A DNA stretch of 64,000 nucleotides from Rotaria socialis (GCA_905331475.1 CAJNYU010001742.1:1-64000); one strand, 5' to 3'. Numbered from the stretch's first letter, positions 38,001 through 51,405 are shown. The notes: a model not told the origin generated them from the letters alone. Translations and numbers: made by a program.

Positions 38001-40088
38001 TACTCGAAAAAAGTGAGTACACTTTAGATTCGGCCAGTGTCCGTCCAGCCGTTAACACGATAACACGATAACTTTTGAAAGCTTCATCCAATTGTCATGA
38101 AATTTTGTACACAGAATGATCTCATCAATATCTCAGTCGAGTTCGAAGATGAAAGCAGTCTGTCAAGAAATGGCTGAGTTATTGAAAAAATTGTCATTAT
38201 TGACTAGACCATCCCTGAGGGGGAGTACAGGGATTTTTTCAAAAAACCTTTTTCTCGGTATTATTCACAACATATAACAATCGGATGCGAATCCGATGTT
38301 TCCTCATTTATTTAAGTGTCAAATCAATATTTGTCGAGAAGAAAAGTAGATCTAGATATTTCAACACATATAATAATGAAAAGCTGTTAGTCTAATTCCT
38401 AGAGGATTTAAGTGTCGAACACGATAGGAATATAGTGAGTGAGTTAGTTGTTTTTTAATCAATCGTTCAGAAACCAATTTTCATATATGCAAACGAGATG
38501 TTATTGATACACAGGCATTTATCGTATTACAATATGCGTCTGCCATAGTGTTCAAGAGAAGTATGAACAAATAGAAGAAGAGTTTTCTACAGTCGGAAAA
38601 ATACTTTATTCCGTACGAAAATCTGTGACTATCATTTACTAAAAATAGTTCTTTCCGGTTAAACAATAAATGAGATGGTCGTTCAAGGACATGCTTTATA
38701 TATTTTCCTTATCGAGTAATCAACACTAGTCTATATGTGCCGTTTTAATTCAATTACTACGCTTTTTACATTAGCAGCTAGTTTCGGATCATAATTATAA
38801 CTTCTGCGTTTGTTGGTAAAAGTTTATCACGTTCTAAGAAATATCAATAATTATTATGTAACATTGACCTTTCATCTTCTCTCGCATTGTTGACAAAGTA
38901 AATCTAGTACCCATTGTCATACATGAAATGTTACTTATATTCTCATCTGTCTATATTCATGAACAATAAACAAACCATAAACTACTGTCAGAGTAACTTA
39001 CAAATCAAGGAAAGGTCGTTTCGAATAAAAATCGATTTAACTCGTTCGAACAAGTCAAACTTACCAGATGAATATCCATAGATTGAAACCGTGATATATA
39101 ATAATTAATATTTTCTTCATTCATAATATTTCCGCTATTATCAATTCCGAAATCCCAATGTTTCTCATCGATCGTATGATATATAATACGATCATCATCA
39201 ATAAGCATCGCTACAGTTGATTCATCATGTTCATAATAAGGATTTAGAGTTTGAGCAAACCATTGCCATTCAATATTTCGATTTTCTTCTAAGAAAAATA
39301 GAACCTTATTTGATTTATGTGACAAAGAAAAATTCACCTCGAGTAACAAGAAAATGATTAAGAGCAGAAATAAATGCACCAGGTGCTTCACATAAATGAA
39401 GCGTTGTCAATAGTGGATTTTTATTTACATCATTAATCAAATCAAAATTTGCTAAAATTTCATACATTTTTGCCCATGCTTGTGTACCGATTTCAATATT
39501 TAATTTCTCACGCAAATATGGTACAATAGTCGAAGCTGTATTCATATAAGCAGTATGCCTTGAAAAATAGAAAGTGATTATTAATTTATCTGGTTGAGAA
39601 AAAGATTTATGGCTCATTTTAGATTCCGAGAAAGTAGAAGCTGAAATTTTGTTTTGTTTCCTTATCGTATTGATTGATGATTATTATCAAATGAGTGTTG
39701 TATGTGCTCTCTCTCTCTCTTTCTCTCTTCCTTATTTCGATATGATTAATGATACTATATGTATTCGAACCTGTTCCAATCGATAATATCTTTATCGGAA
39801 AGTAATGATTTAACATCGTTTAGTTGCTGCTTAATTGTAGTTAATTTTTCCAATAAAGAAGATACATCTGCATTTCCAATAGAATTACTAAAATTTACAA
39901 TTAAGAATTCAGTTGTTTATTGCTGTGACCGATTTATGTATTTAGTTTTACTTCTCAAAAAAATCAAAGCGTAGATTTGTTCTACCAGTTTCTATGTTTC
40001 TACGTTTTGCTTCATCAGAATATTCATTGTCATTTTGTCGTTTTCTTGTTGTTATCGATTCCTCAATAGGTCTGTCATCTTCATTCAT
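35026..40088 (-). CDS. CMTR2: Cap-specific mRNA 2'-O-methyltransferase 2 (CMTR2)
   Basis: Nine exons (40088-39952, 39887-39771, 39558-39338, 39288-39065, 37951-37754, 37699-37670, 37395-36721, 36656-36549, 35295-35026) sum to 659 aa. CMTR2 methylates the second transcribed nucleotide of capped mRNA. Recognisable FtsJ-like features are LHLCEAPGAFISALNHFL (SAM site), TLNPYYE, DNSGNIM, ITADGSFD with the catalytic Asp, NFILKLFTMFE with the catalytic Lys, and MFKPQTSK then KGNSEVYV. The C-terminus (TRLQASVIYMLTRTF, LLQFV) matches the degenerate second domain. Exon 6 is only 30 nt. The 1.1-kb intron 38-39 kb holds a dispersed repeat. The protein is shorter than vertebrate CMTR2 (about 770 aa). An additional 5' exon may exist, since an acceptor-like TTTTAG precedes the chosen ATG. 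Confidence 0.9.
37983..38313 (+). repeat. Dispersed repeat, copy 1 (in a CMTR2 intron)
   Basis: This 330-bp block matches 50421-50776 over its whole length with few differences. It starts with a small hairpin (GTGTACTC...GAGTACAC), contains CCGTTAACACGATAAC (with CACGATAA doubled here), GGGGGAGTACAGGGATT and the palindrome ATCGGATGCGAATCCGAT. TAAGTG occurs at 37983-37988 and again at 38313-38318, possibly a target-site duplication. It is antisense to CMTR2. No coding capacity is visible. Confidence 0.8.
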
Positions 40089-40488
40089 TTTCACTTTATT
40101 TGTCTAAAATAAATACATAAATCACGCATAAATTTTGGTTCGAATCGGTAATTCATTAGTATTCTATTTCATCCTAGCCAATATTTGATAGTTAACGAGA
40201 ACACAATTACTTTTGTAGTTAAATAGCGTATTGATTTTTTCGCTCACAAATTATTTGCAAAGCAAAATAGTAAACAAAAAGAAGAAAAAAAAAGGCAAAA
40301 CATCCCAAAACCCAAAAGAAACAATAACTAATCACTGTCAATTCTATTTTCGCTAATCTGACACAACCTGTTATTTTTTTTTTCGATAAATAGTTTTATA
40401 CGCACACATTTAAAATAATAAAAAAGCGGTACGCATAAAAGACAAAAGACAGAAAGCATTCTCAGTATGTATATATAGATATGTATAT

Positions 40489-43400
40489 TCAAAAGAGTTT
40501 CCAACGTTTCTTCAGATCGACACGTCGCCATTCTGGTAAGTTATAAAATTCTGATCGTGACATTTGAAATAATGAATGAAATTCATCATTGGATAGATGA
40601 CGCTAAAGAAAACGAACACGAAAGATAAACAAAAAAGAAGAATGCATTGGTAACAAACTTCAAGGTGATCTCGATCGACATCTGATGGCAATCGTTTTTT
40701 CAAAAGAATTTTTAAGTCTTCATACGCATAAATCTTTGGATTACTCATTAAAGCTGGAGCAGAATGGGTTGAATGTGTATATCGACCCTCGACATCAACT
40801 GTCTAAAATGTCAATAGAATAAAACTCAATAAAAAAAAACAAAAAAAAAACGTTTTTTTCTCATACGAACCTTTACTGACTTATCTTGATCTCTATCATT
40901 TGAATCTATAATATATCACAATAAGATATCAATGTAATCGATCACTAATTACTTACAACATGAATTTGTTGTTGATTCTATATCACAATTTCTCTGTATG
41001 TCAAGTCGATTAGGCAATGTTTGAGCTTTCAGTGATGGTAAACTGTTATCATCAGGCCTTAAAACTAATATTTCATGTTGTTGTTGATATCTTGGTAAAA
41101 GAATATTTTTTGTAATAGCCGGTGTTGTCGACATTGACGCTGATAGACCAGCGAGACTATCATCCTGATTAGTCATCGATGATGAGTGTGTATGCACACG
41201 TCGTGATGGCGAAGCAAATGTTGGTGATTCAAAACGACAACGTCGGGGTGGTTCAATAGCTGCTGACGGCGAACGTGATGCTTTCCATGGATCAAGTGGT
41301 AATTGCCGTGATATAATTTTTTCTTGTATACGCAAATTTTCAAGCAATGCATGAGCCATGCCAGACGATTCTTTTATTTTGGACATAATATCGATATCTT
41401 TTTCTAATTTTTGATCAACACGTAATTGATCATCATCATAATCTGGATCGGTATTTTCGCTTGAAATTATTTGTTCGTCACTAATCGAAATTCTTTGAAT
41501 TATTTCATTAGGATTCGCACGTGATTCACTTCGACTTCGATAGGATTTCATTAGTTCCGGTACAGCTTGCATAGCGATAGGCGCCGGCCAATCAAGGGAT
41601 TCGATTTTTTTCGGAGCTGCTGGATCAGGTATAAAACCGCCTGAATATCGAGATAGAATAATAGGCTCTTCTTCAATTTTATTTTCATGATCCGACAATG
41701 TTGCCACTGAAGGTGATGTAGAACAATGAACTTTACGCACTTTAGTTTGTGCTGATAATGGAAGGAGAGGAAAAAAAATAGAATTAGTTTTAATTTAAAA
41801 TAGATAAATATATACCAGTAACTAAAGCTTTCATTCCTTTTTTAGTACCAGGAACTGAAAATTTTTGTGTTCGATTGTATGAAAATCCAACTAAAATAAA
41901 GACAGAAAAAATGAATCTTTTTATTGATAAGATATAAAGATTTTCAAAGAGAAAAAAAAAGAACTTCTATCAATGACATAACTTTTTAAGTATATACATA
42001 TGTTGAAATCATTTCAAGGATTTTTACAGAACTAGTTCTTCTTAGTTCGTTTTACATGGATATTTAAAATCAATGTACTAAATAATAGATTCGTTTCTTC
42101 TAGCACATACACATGTGTATTAAGCTGATTATAGTGCTGTTTATGTATCATGGCCGCCTGCAGACAATATACCACTTGCATTTGCTCTTGGCTCTTTTGA
42201 TAAGTAAGAAAGAAAGAAAGAAAGGCAGACAAACTAGTTATGTTTCGTTACATCATCCATAAAACTAAGCACATCAGTCAAGTGAACAAATACGTGTAGA
42301 TTTAATTGAGTTATGATCTTTTACTACCTTTGGTATAGCGAGGAGAAGGAAAAAAGAATTAATATTCTATAACTGATTTCATCCTTTTCTCATCTATTAT
42401 TATTATTATTATTTACGTTTAGGTTTAATTATTATCTTTAAATAAATAGTTTGAAATAAAAAGACAAGACCTTAGTATCAACACTTACTCATTTCTTTTT
42501 TTAATGGCGGAACTTGTTGCTGCTGCTGATGGTGGTGAACCATCAACATTATCGATCGCTTGTGTGTATATGAGTGTGCGTGTCGTCTTCTTATCGCCCC
42601 GTTGTTAATAGTAGTAGTAGTGCACACATACAAAGCACGATTGGGTTTTTTTCTGTCTCTTTCTCGCGCTTGTCTTTCCTTTTCTGCTCACTGCTTTATT
42701 CGCTCTCGACGTCTGCTATAGAAGTTGAGAATGTTTTTTTTCCGATTGTTTCACCACGTTTGTCATCAACTATTTTTGAGCTCTTGCATTGAAATATCTC
42801 GGTATGTCTCCTTTTTCATTCCGGCATGTCAAGGCCATTCACCAGACTATATATATATATATATATATCGCACACAAAAATGTTATTTTCTTCGTCCTAT
42901 CATGATAGTTTCGAGTCTATCGATTTCTTTCCGTCTTCTTAGTTTTTTTTCTTTATCTTCCGAACTCCGGAAATAGACGAACGAATAAAGAGAAAAAATA
43001 CTCTCTCACAGCTGTCATTTTGGTATTCAACAGATGTTCGGAAGACGAGTAACTATATCCATACATCCACCTGCTGATTACCCAATCGATATTGCTCTTT
43101 CCTTTTGCGTTGTCAAGCCGTGTAATTGATAGGATCAGAATAGGAAATAATAGCAGTTTAGTGTGATCATCTTTCAAGCGAAACAAATTATTGTTCAATG
43201 ACATACTCTTGCCTTTTTCTTGCGTCATTGATATTCACTCATATTTTTATGTTACACAACGAGATCGATCCGTTTAAGGATACCTTTCAATTGATTAGTG
43301 GAGAACAACAAAAAGAAGAAAAAGAAAAGAAACGAACGTCAACAGCTATTTAAAAAATGAGATGAAAGTTATAATTACCTGGTCTATGAAATTGTGGTGA

Positions 43401-44020
43401 TTTTGTGCATGAAGCTATATGATCACTACCGCCTCTTTTCATATAACCCATATTTTCTTCGCCATTCAAATAGCCAGATGTCAATATTCGGTTTAGATCA
43501 CTTCTGCCTATTTGACTCGGTGTTACTGTACCTATTGTATGTGTAAGAGCGGTCTAAGAAGAAGAAGACGAAGAGAAAAAAATGTCTTGATGATTGTCAT
43601 TCAATTTATCAAATAATAATCATTTATGATTATAAATTTCATGGGTGTGTCTCGTCGGCACGCTATATATCTTGTTAGTTACTATTAATCAGTTTTCTCT
43701 TACTCGATGTGGATGTGATGTACTTGATAGATCACGGGGACTTGCTTCGTTTGAATCATCATATGAAATTAAAGATTTACTCGATGGATTTTGAGTAACA
43801 TCAATATGAATATTATCGTTTGCGAGATTTTTGTCATGTGTTTCGGGTGATACAAGAGATAATGAATAGTCATATGCATGATTTTCCTTGTTTTCACTTA
43901 TAATTGGTTCAGATTTTTTAATTTTTCTAATTAGAAAAAAGAAGAAGAAGAACGATGAGAGATTATATTGTTTTGTATAGAAGAATTTTAAACCTACCTC
44001 TTTTTCAGAAATGAGAACAT
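40489..44020 (-). CDS. Villin-headpiece protein, dematin/abLIM-like
   Basis: Nine exons (44020-43998, 43926-43704, 43553-43379, 42512-42489, 41890-41816, 41739-40957, 40905-40871, 40802-40659, 40602-40489) sum to 531 aa. The last about 65 residues are a villin headpiece: IYAYEDLK, LPSDVDRDHLE, RHLSNDEFHSLFQMS, LPEWRRVDLKKRWKLF. This is the F-actin-binding module that ends dematin and abLIM. The rest is low-complexity and Ser/Pro-rich, with SPQFHRP and SLDWPAPIAM stretches. No LIM domain is present from the start MFSFLKKRK onward, so it is closer to dematin or to a short abLIM form. It likely bundles or tethers actin. Two micro-exons (23 and 24 nt) are needed to hold the frame; the 24-nt exon is the least certain part. 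Confidence 0.8.
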
Positions 44021-45829
44021 GATGCCGTGCTAAAACGAAAAAAAAAGATATCAAGTTTGTGTTGAGCCACCTCAGCAAAGAAAAATATCACTTTCGATAG
44101 CATTTTCTCTTAACGTATATAAAATTTTTCGTAGATATATAGGCTTGACGACAATGAGCGAAAGAGAGAATGAAAATGTATGAAGCACCTACCGAATAGT
44201 TACTATCGTCGATTTTTTGCGTATAAATGTAATTGAGAAGAAAAAAGAAGAAGAAATATAATAATTGTCTTCTTTTTTTTTATCGAAATAAAGTAATAAA
44301 ACAAAGATCGATTGATGCGACGATAGTTATGCTTCAATTAGAGAATAATGAAGCACTCACAATCGAAGTACTGACACAGCAACGCGTGATAACGAATAAA
44401 ATAGCTGAATTTATTTAGTATTGAGAAGATCTTTGCATTTCATGGATGCTTTGATCTGCTCATTTACTGCTGCCAACAATGAAGGCAGCAGTACCATCGT
44501 CTAATACCACTAACAGCAAAAAGAACAAAAGTATAATGGGTTATATTATATCTCACAGAGCTTTTTTCTCTTTCTTTCTTCGGCCGGCGTCCGTTGATAA
44601 ACAAGGAACGTAGGGCTTTCTCTCTCCTATTTTCTTCTTCTTCTTCTTCTTCATTGTGTCGGACGACTATGTCTGTAGGATAAAAAGATCCCATTTATTC
44701 TAGTATGCACTATGTGCATATGTTCTATGCCGATAGGTCACAGACATTCACACACACACAAACAGACTGTTCATTGTTTCTCTCTTGATTTATTTCGTCT
44801 TCTTCTTCTTCTTCTGTAAATAAGAAGGGAAGGAAATAATGAAGTGACATACATGATGACAAAGAATAAACGCATTCTACGGATTTCTTTTCGTGTCATA
44901 GTTATCAAGCAAACTGCTATTTATATAAATATGCGTACACACATATATATATATTATATATAAACGTATCAAATTTATTCATATATATATATATATATAT
45001 GTATTGGCTTCAATGTTCAGAGAAAACGAATGAAGATATATAAGTGCTCATCAATATTATGCAAATGTATATGTATTACGTGTTAGTCGCCATCGAATCA
45101 ACGACTGCGAATTATAATAGGCATATTAAAAATTTTCATGCCATACGCATCTAGCCTACATGTTAGATATCCTTTCATTTATCTGGCTTACCGATTTGAT
45201 TGATTCCTTAATATAAAATCATTGCTATACCAATTTACTTTTTTCGATTTTATTTATCAAGGATAATGAGATTAAGGAAAGAGAAATATAAGTAGTCAAT
45301 CGTAAGTGAAGATGTCAAAAAAGGTTATCTATCGGAGTTGATCATCGCCATGATGGCCTTCTATTATCCTTTAACAGAGAACAAAATAAAATAATGTTCT
45401 ATTTATGGGAATAAGACAATCTACTATGAAAGCAACATAACAGTATTTAATTAAATAATTTAGAAAGTTTTTAAACTAAATTACACATATTCATAATCTA
45501 GCGACATCTTAATGTTTATTAAACGACGAAAATCAATAAAAACAAAATAAAATTTCTCTATTTGATCGGAATTTACCAAAGACAAAATGAAATTCAATGA
45601 AACTTTTCTTTTTTATTCTTGATCAATGTCCAATCATCAACCAGTATCGATCATGCATGTATCCATCTATATATATTTGTTGCTCAGATGATCATGATGA
45701 TGTGTTGATGTAGAACAAGACGACAACGAAGAAAAAAACAACAACGGTCTATATTAATATTTTTAGATTTCTGACTGACATTATCATGAATATTTATTAA
45801 AAAGCTAGCAGAAAAAAAAGCGAACTATC
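44021..45829. other. Divergent promoter region rich in simple repeats
   Basis: This separates the headpiece gene (-) from the OTUD5-type gene (+), so it should hold both promoters. It contains (TTC)n at about 44631-44653 and 44800-44814, (CA)n at about 44750-44760 and interrupted (AT)n tracts at about 44940-45000. Open frames here are low-complexity and not convincing. Confidence 0.5.
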
Positions 45830-48680
45830 ATGACTATATTTTCATCAAAGAAACCTTCAAATAGCAATAAAGATTTATCATCAAATTCAACTACACAACA
45901 ACAACAACAACAACAACAACAATCATCATCATCAAATATTTCCCGTGCACGTTTATCACGTGATGATGATAATCCGAATAATATTCAAGTTAATTCAACT
46001 GAAGAATCTAATTTAGTATGTGAAAATAATCTTCCATCATCATCTTCAACAACAAATACAATTCTAACAACACCAGCAGCACCTGCATCTAAACGTAAAT
46101 CGCACTATTATCATCAAACAACAGTTAAACAAGCTCGTCGAAGAGGTGCTTCTGTTGGAGAAAAATTAATCTCAAATGCTTCAATAACCAATGTGACTTC
46201 TAATAGTCCATCGTCGAGTTTATCGATTGAAAATAATTTAACATCCATATCAAACACAAATGAACTTTTAACACAAACGTCAACGCCAACACCATCCCTA
46301 ACAACCGTTGCTCACGATGAACAATGTAACAGTGAAGATGAATATGAACAAACATCCGTTAAATATGATACAAATAATCTCAATGAGGTTTGCTATTTTA
46401 TTTCCAAAGGAATTTTTCTTATTTCTTAAATTTTTAGCTTGAAATGCGGTTTGCCAGAGCATTGAAAGAGAAAAAAGGCTTTGTTATTAAAGCAGTTCAA
46501 GAAGATGGCGCATGTTTATTCCGAGCAGTGTGTAAGTAAAATATTATTTGTATTTGAGAGCAATCATTCATTCGCCAACGAACTTTCCGTAGTTGAAATC
46601 CATCTGTCTCGGAATAATAAAGTTCAAACTATCCTAGATAAGCTAAAAACCAAATACAATCGGAGTTAGTCATTTTTTAGAAAAACACCTGATAGGAGAA
46701 ATGCATTTTTCGAAAGACTAAAAAAAAGACACTTGTCATAAAATAAAAGAGTTCAGAAAAAAAAACTAATATGAAAATCCGTTTATATCATTAGCTTTTA
46801 ATTTGAGAATAATCGTCGAACTTTGAAGAAACAGATATTTATTGTAATCGAAAAAGTAACAGGTGAATATCACCTGCTGCATTCGTTCGCTACGTGATAA
46901 AAACATCTCGTATCTTAAGACTGAAGCATTTTGTTTATTTTATTTTCTATACACATAGTTACTGGAGCTATGCTGAAAAATTTCAATTCTATAAACATTC
47001 ATGCCATAGGGTTATTATTGAAAATCGACGGAAGTCATGATGAGAGGTGAAGGTTGTCGCTGTGTACGCTTTTATTTGTATATTTTACAAGGTCAAACAG
47101 TATTATTGAAAATTCACCAGTGCATTTTGTACAGGTTTCTTCAGAGTACAAAGTACTCGTACCTGAACTTTTTTTCTTCGGAGCCTAATTAGATTGTTCT
47201 ATTAAACAGAAGGCGGCTCATTTTGCTATCAGCAACGAGAGTAAATACAATTATAGAAAAAACGATAAATCTATTGTTACTGAATGAGAAACCGGAAAAC
47301 TTGTTTCGAGACTATACAAAAAAAAACAATACATATCGTCATAATCAGACCAGTGAATGAAGGATACTCGTGCTGATTTCGCCCACATGAATAAATACTA
47401 ACTATGAGTAATTATGTCTTTATAGCTGATCAAGTATTTGGTGATGAAGAAATGCATGCAACAGTTCGACAGAATTGTATGGATTATATTGTAAGTTACT
47501 TGATATCAACGAAGCAAAAGCTGTCTTAATTTCTTTTAAATTTAGGTAAAAAATGCAGATTTTTTCCGTTCATATATAACAGAAGATTTTGATCATTATG
47601 TAAATCGTAAACGAAGGCAAAATTGTCATGGAAATCATATTGAAATGATAGCCCTATCAGAATTATATAATCGACCGATCGAAGTTTATGAATATAGTAT
47701 AGGTACGTACGAGAGACAGGGTAATAAAAAAAAATCTATTTTGAGTTCTTTCTCTCGTTTTTTTTTTAGAGCCGATCAATATTGTACATGGAATGTATAA
47801 AACAGATAATGAGCCTATTCGTTTGAGTTATCACTGCGGTGTTCATTATAATTCAATTATTGATCCGTGGAGACCTACAGCTGGTCATGGTCTTGGATTA
47901 CCTGATCTTCAGCCAGGAGTAAATAATTCGAACGAAAAAAAACGACGAACCACAACATTTTTGTTTACTATTGATTTTAGCGTGCTCAAGAATCACTCAT
48001 ACGAACAGCCCTACGTCAATCAGAAGAGAGTCATATTGAGCGTGCTATGCTCGATGACAAAATAGCTGCAACTGATTGGGAAGCAACACAAGATCAATTA
48101 ATACAACAAGTAGCAAGAGAATCTTATTTACAATGGTTATGTGATAGTAATCAACAACATAAAGATAACAAAATGGTTCGTTAATAATCGATTGCCAGGC
48201 TCTAGATTTACTCAGACTAACGAACGTTATTGGGCTCTTTTATTTTAGATGCCATCTTCCAGTTCGTCACCGACATCAGCAACAACCCATGAACGAACTG
48301 CAAATAGTAATCACGGTACTTTTAAACCTTCGAAAAAAAAAATTTTGTTTTTCTTATGTTCTTTTCATTAGGAAGTTCCCCAAGAAATTTATTACCGTTG
48401 AGACTTGATGAAAGAAAAGATTGTGAATTTGCCTTACCATTTAATTATGAATGTGATCCTTCATCAAAACCTAGTATGTCTTCGTATTGACTTTTTTGGT
48501 TTAGAATTCACTTAGAAATATTTAGAACTGGACGATGACGACGATGATAATTCATTATTGCGACAGGTTCTTGCCATATCACAAATCGAATATGTTGAAA
48601 CATTAAAAAAACAGCAAAAACCTCCGAAATCAGACGATCCCAATGGTCCATCTTCGTCTTCAGACACACATCTTTTGTAG
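45830..48680 (+). CDS. OTUD5: OTU-domain deubiquitinase, OTUD5 type
   Basis: Nine exons (45830-46387, 46438-46531, 47426-47490, 47546-47702, 47770-47918, 47981-48175, 48249-48315, 48372-48473, 48526-48680) sum to 513 aa. A polar N-terminus with a glutamine run (CAA repeat about 45896-45921) precedes the OTU fold. Catalytic residues are Asp209 and Cys212 in EDGACLF, and His317 in [23 protein letters not shown] and EPIRLSYH are family hallmarks. The C-terminal part has the DWEAT and RESYLQWL helices. The end has an acidic helix [13 protein letters not shown] resembling a ubiquitin-interacting motif, as in OTUD5/DUBA. It removes ubiquitin chains in signalling and chromatin regulation in other animals. 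Intron 2 is 894 bp; the others are short. Confidence 0.92.
45896..45921 (+). repeat. CAA triplet run coding polyglutamine
   Basis: A near-pure run of CAA codons inside exon 1 of the OTUD5-type gene encodes about nine consecutive Gln, followed by a Ser-rich run of TCA codons. It is likely length-polymorphic. Confidence 0.8.
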
Positions 48681-48980
48681 AAATTGTTGTTTCTGTGTTT
48701 ATTTTTTTCTCTTCATTTGTTTGTTGTTTTTGTTAATTTATACTCCTCGTTTTTTTCTATCCTGCTGATATTTCAACAACAACAAAAAAAGCCAACACAA
48801 GTTACACAGAATATAGCATATGCGAACAGGTAATGTGTGTGATGCACGTTTGAAAATTTTTTTCTTTTCGCTTTTTCCTCTTCTATTGTCTTAAGTTTAT
48901 GTCAATTATATCGGTGTGTGTATGTTTGGAATTGAACGAGAGTCGTATTTCGGGTATATCTCTCGATTTTATTTCAGATA

Positions 48981-51405
48981 ATGTCAAATAAAGAAATAAA
49001 AAATCCGAAACGTAAATTAAAATCTGATGATGACCAGGATGATGAGAAATGGTCAAAATTATCACGTGAACAAATCATTCAACGGTGCCAACAACTTGAA
49101 AAACATGTTGACCAATTAAGAAATACAATTGTAAAAAAGAAAGAAAAAAAATCGAATGAGAAAAACACTAAATCTATGAGACCGTTCGATTTTAGTAAAC
49201 ATCCGAAACGACATATCTTTCTAAAATTTTTCTATCTTGGCTGGGAATATCATGTGAGAAAATGAAAATTTCGGTTGGAATAAAAGAAATATTTTTCAAG
49301 TGAATTTCAGGGTTTCGTAGTTCAAGAAACAACATCGCAAACAGTGGAAGATTTCTTATTTGACGCTCTCATAAAAACTCGATTGATTGAACAACGAGCA
49401 ACATCTAATTATCATCGATGTGGACGAACAGATAGAGGCGAGTGAATTTTCGATAAAAAAAAAAAAAGTTGAAGGCTACCTTTTTATCGGGCAGATAAAA
49501 CAACAATAGAAGATAGCACTTAAAGCTATTAAATAACTAATAGTATATGTAAGATCGTTTTGTTCTCGATGACCATGAAAGTCAATTTGACATCGTTTTA
49601 TAAAGAGAAAAGGTCCCGACTATTATATTCTATTGTTTTCAACTTGAATAGAAAACCATGATTTCGTTTCTATTCTAATGAACTAATCTCAATTTATCCT
49701 ATTGACACATTCATTTTTTCCTACTCATTGACCTGAAGGCATACACAAGAAAAACACGACGACGTGTCTAGACAAATGCCCAAGGATCATTTAATGAGAG
49801 AAATTTAAGAAAAAAAAACACAGATTAAATCTTCGATTGATCAATAGACAATTGTTTCAAACTCTATGAAATGATTTCCCATATGCATGCTAATATATTC
49901 ATTTGTTTTCTTTTTGTAGGTGTGAGTGCATTTACACAAGTGATTTCATTGACTGTTCGATCGAAAATTACTGCAGAATGGTAGCAATCTTTCTCTCTCT
50001 CTCTCTCGTCCTTTTTCTCTTCATTATTTTATTCTAGCACCGAAGAACTTAATTATGTACATATGTTAAATGGTGTTTTACCTAATTCGATTCGATGCGT
50101 AGCATGGGCATCTGTACCCGACGGGAAATCTGCTCGATTCGATTGTATATCAAGATCCTACCGGTACTATTTTCCAAAGTAAGAAATTGATTTATTCTTC
50201 GTTAAGATGATTTTGTTTATTTTTTATTAATCTATAAAGAGCGAACCTTGATCTCGATCAAATACGTCAAGCAGCAGCTGACCTCGTTGGTACGCATGAC
50301 TTTCGAAACTTTTGCAAACTCGATATTACCAATTCAGAACCGACATTTATTCGGCGTATTGATAATGTAACTGTTGAACAGTTAAATAGTGACCATGATT
50401 TGAATAGTAATAATTCTGGGTAAGTGTTCGTTTTTGTGTACTCAAAAAAAGTGAGTACACTCTAGATTCGGCCAGTGTGCGTCCGGCCGTTAACACGATA
50501 ACTTTTGAAAGCTTCATCCAATTGTCATGAAATTTTGTACACAGAATGATCTCATCAATATCTCAGTCGAGTTCGAAGATGAGAAGGATCCGTCAAGAAA
50601 TAGCTGAGTTATCGAAAAAATTGTCATTATTGACTAAACCATCCCTGAGGGGGAGTACAGGGATTTTTTCAAAAAAAAAAATTTTTTTTCAGAATTGTTC
50701 ACAACATATATAAATCGACTCAGTTTTTGCAGTACACATAACAATCGGATGCGAATCCGATGTTTCCTCATTTATTTCAAAATAAAACTATTAAAACTTA
50801 TCTTTCTTTATAGTTATGAAATGTGCGAATTATTAGTGCACGGTTCTGGATTTTTATGGCATCAAATCCGATGTGTTGTAGCGATTTTAATTTCTATCGG
50901 CCAAGGAAAAGAAGATGCTAGTTTAGTTAGAATGTTACTTGACATTGAAAAATATCCATGCACACCGAATTATCAAATAGCATCTGGTAAAAACGATTTT
51001 TGCGTGTTGTCTAATTTCAATCTTCTTCTCTTAGAACTACCTTTGGTTTTATTCGATTGTCAATTCGATGGCGTTGATTGGATATGTGATCAAGCCAGTC
51101 TTCGTATAACTATTTGTCATTTACAACGGCATTGGGCTTCATTTCAAATTCGTGCCACTATGATTAAAGCCATGTTAGATAATTTAGAAAATCAAATTTC
51201 TGACAAACAACAACTGCCGATTTTAGGACAATTGTGCATTGTAGACACTGACAGTAATTCATTATTAGGATACAATAATACTCGAAGAAATTATCAACCA
51301 ATTCTAACACGTCCAGTACGAGAAAGTGTTGAATCAAAAGTTGAAAAATTTCAAAATAAAAAAACTAAACTAGAAACAACCGATGAAATAAATCAATCGG
51401 ATTAA
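48981..51405 (+). CDS. PUS3: tRNA pseudouridine(38/39) synthase PUS3
   Basis: Seven exons (48981-49253, 49311-49437, 49920-49980, 50038-50178, 50240-50419, 50814-50986, 51035-51405) sum to 441 aa. PUS3 isomerises U38/U39 in the tRNA anticodon stem. The TruA fold is evident: RPFDFSKHPKRH, SNYHRCGRTDRGVSAF with the catalytic Asp, LNGVLPNSIRCVAWA, ARFDCISRSYRYYFP, GTHDFRNFCKLD, FLWHQIRCVVAIL, and LPLVLFDC. The N-terminus is a short basic coiled coil typical of Deg1/PUS3. Intron 2 appears to use a GC donor: exon 2 must end ...GATAGAG and the next bases are GCGAGT. Intron 5 holds copy 2 of a dispersed repeat, starting one base inside its donor. ATG 48981 follows an acceptor-like TTTCAG, so a 5' untranslated exon is possible. 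Confidence 0.92.
50421..50776 (+). repeat. Dispersed repeat, copy 2 (in PUS3 intron 5)
   Basis: Same element as 37983-38313, here in the sense direction of PUS3. Its left end (TAAGTGTTCG) overlaps the splice donor GTAAGT. About 37 bases of ordinary intron remain on its 3' side before the acceptor. It carries an A/T-rich run and an extra roughly 20 bp relative to copy 1. Removing it would leave a typical short bdelloid intron. Confidence 0.8.

Noticed and set aside
50420..50813. PUS3 intron 5 as an introner-like element (intron born from the repeat)
   Set aside because: The other copy is antisense within a larger CMTR2 intron, and 37 bases of non-repeat intron remain before the acceptor here. 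Insertion into an existing intron explains it better.
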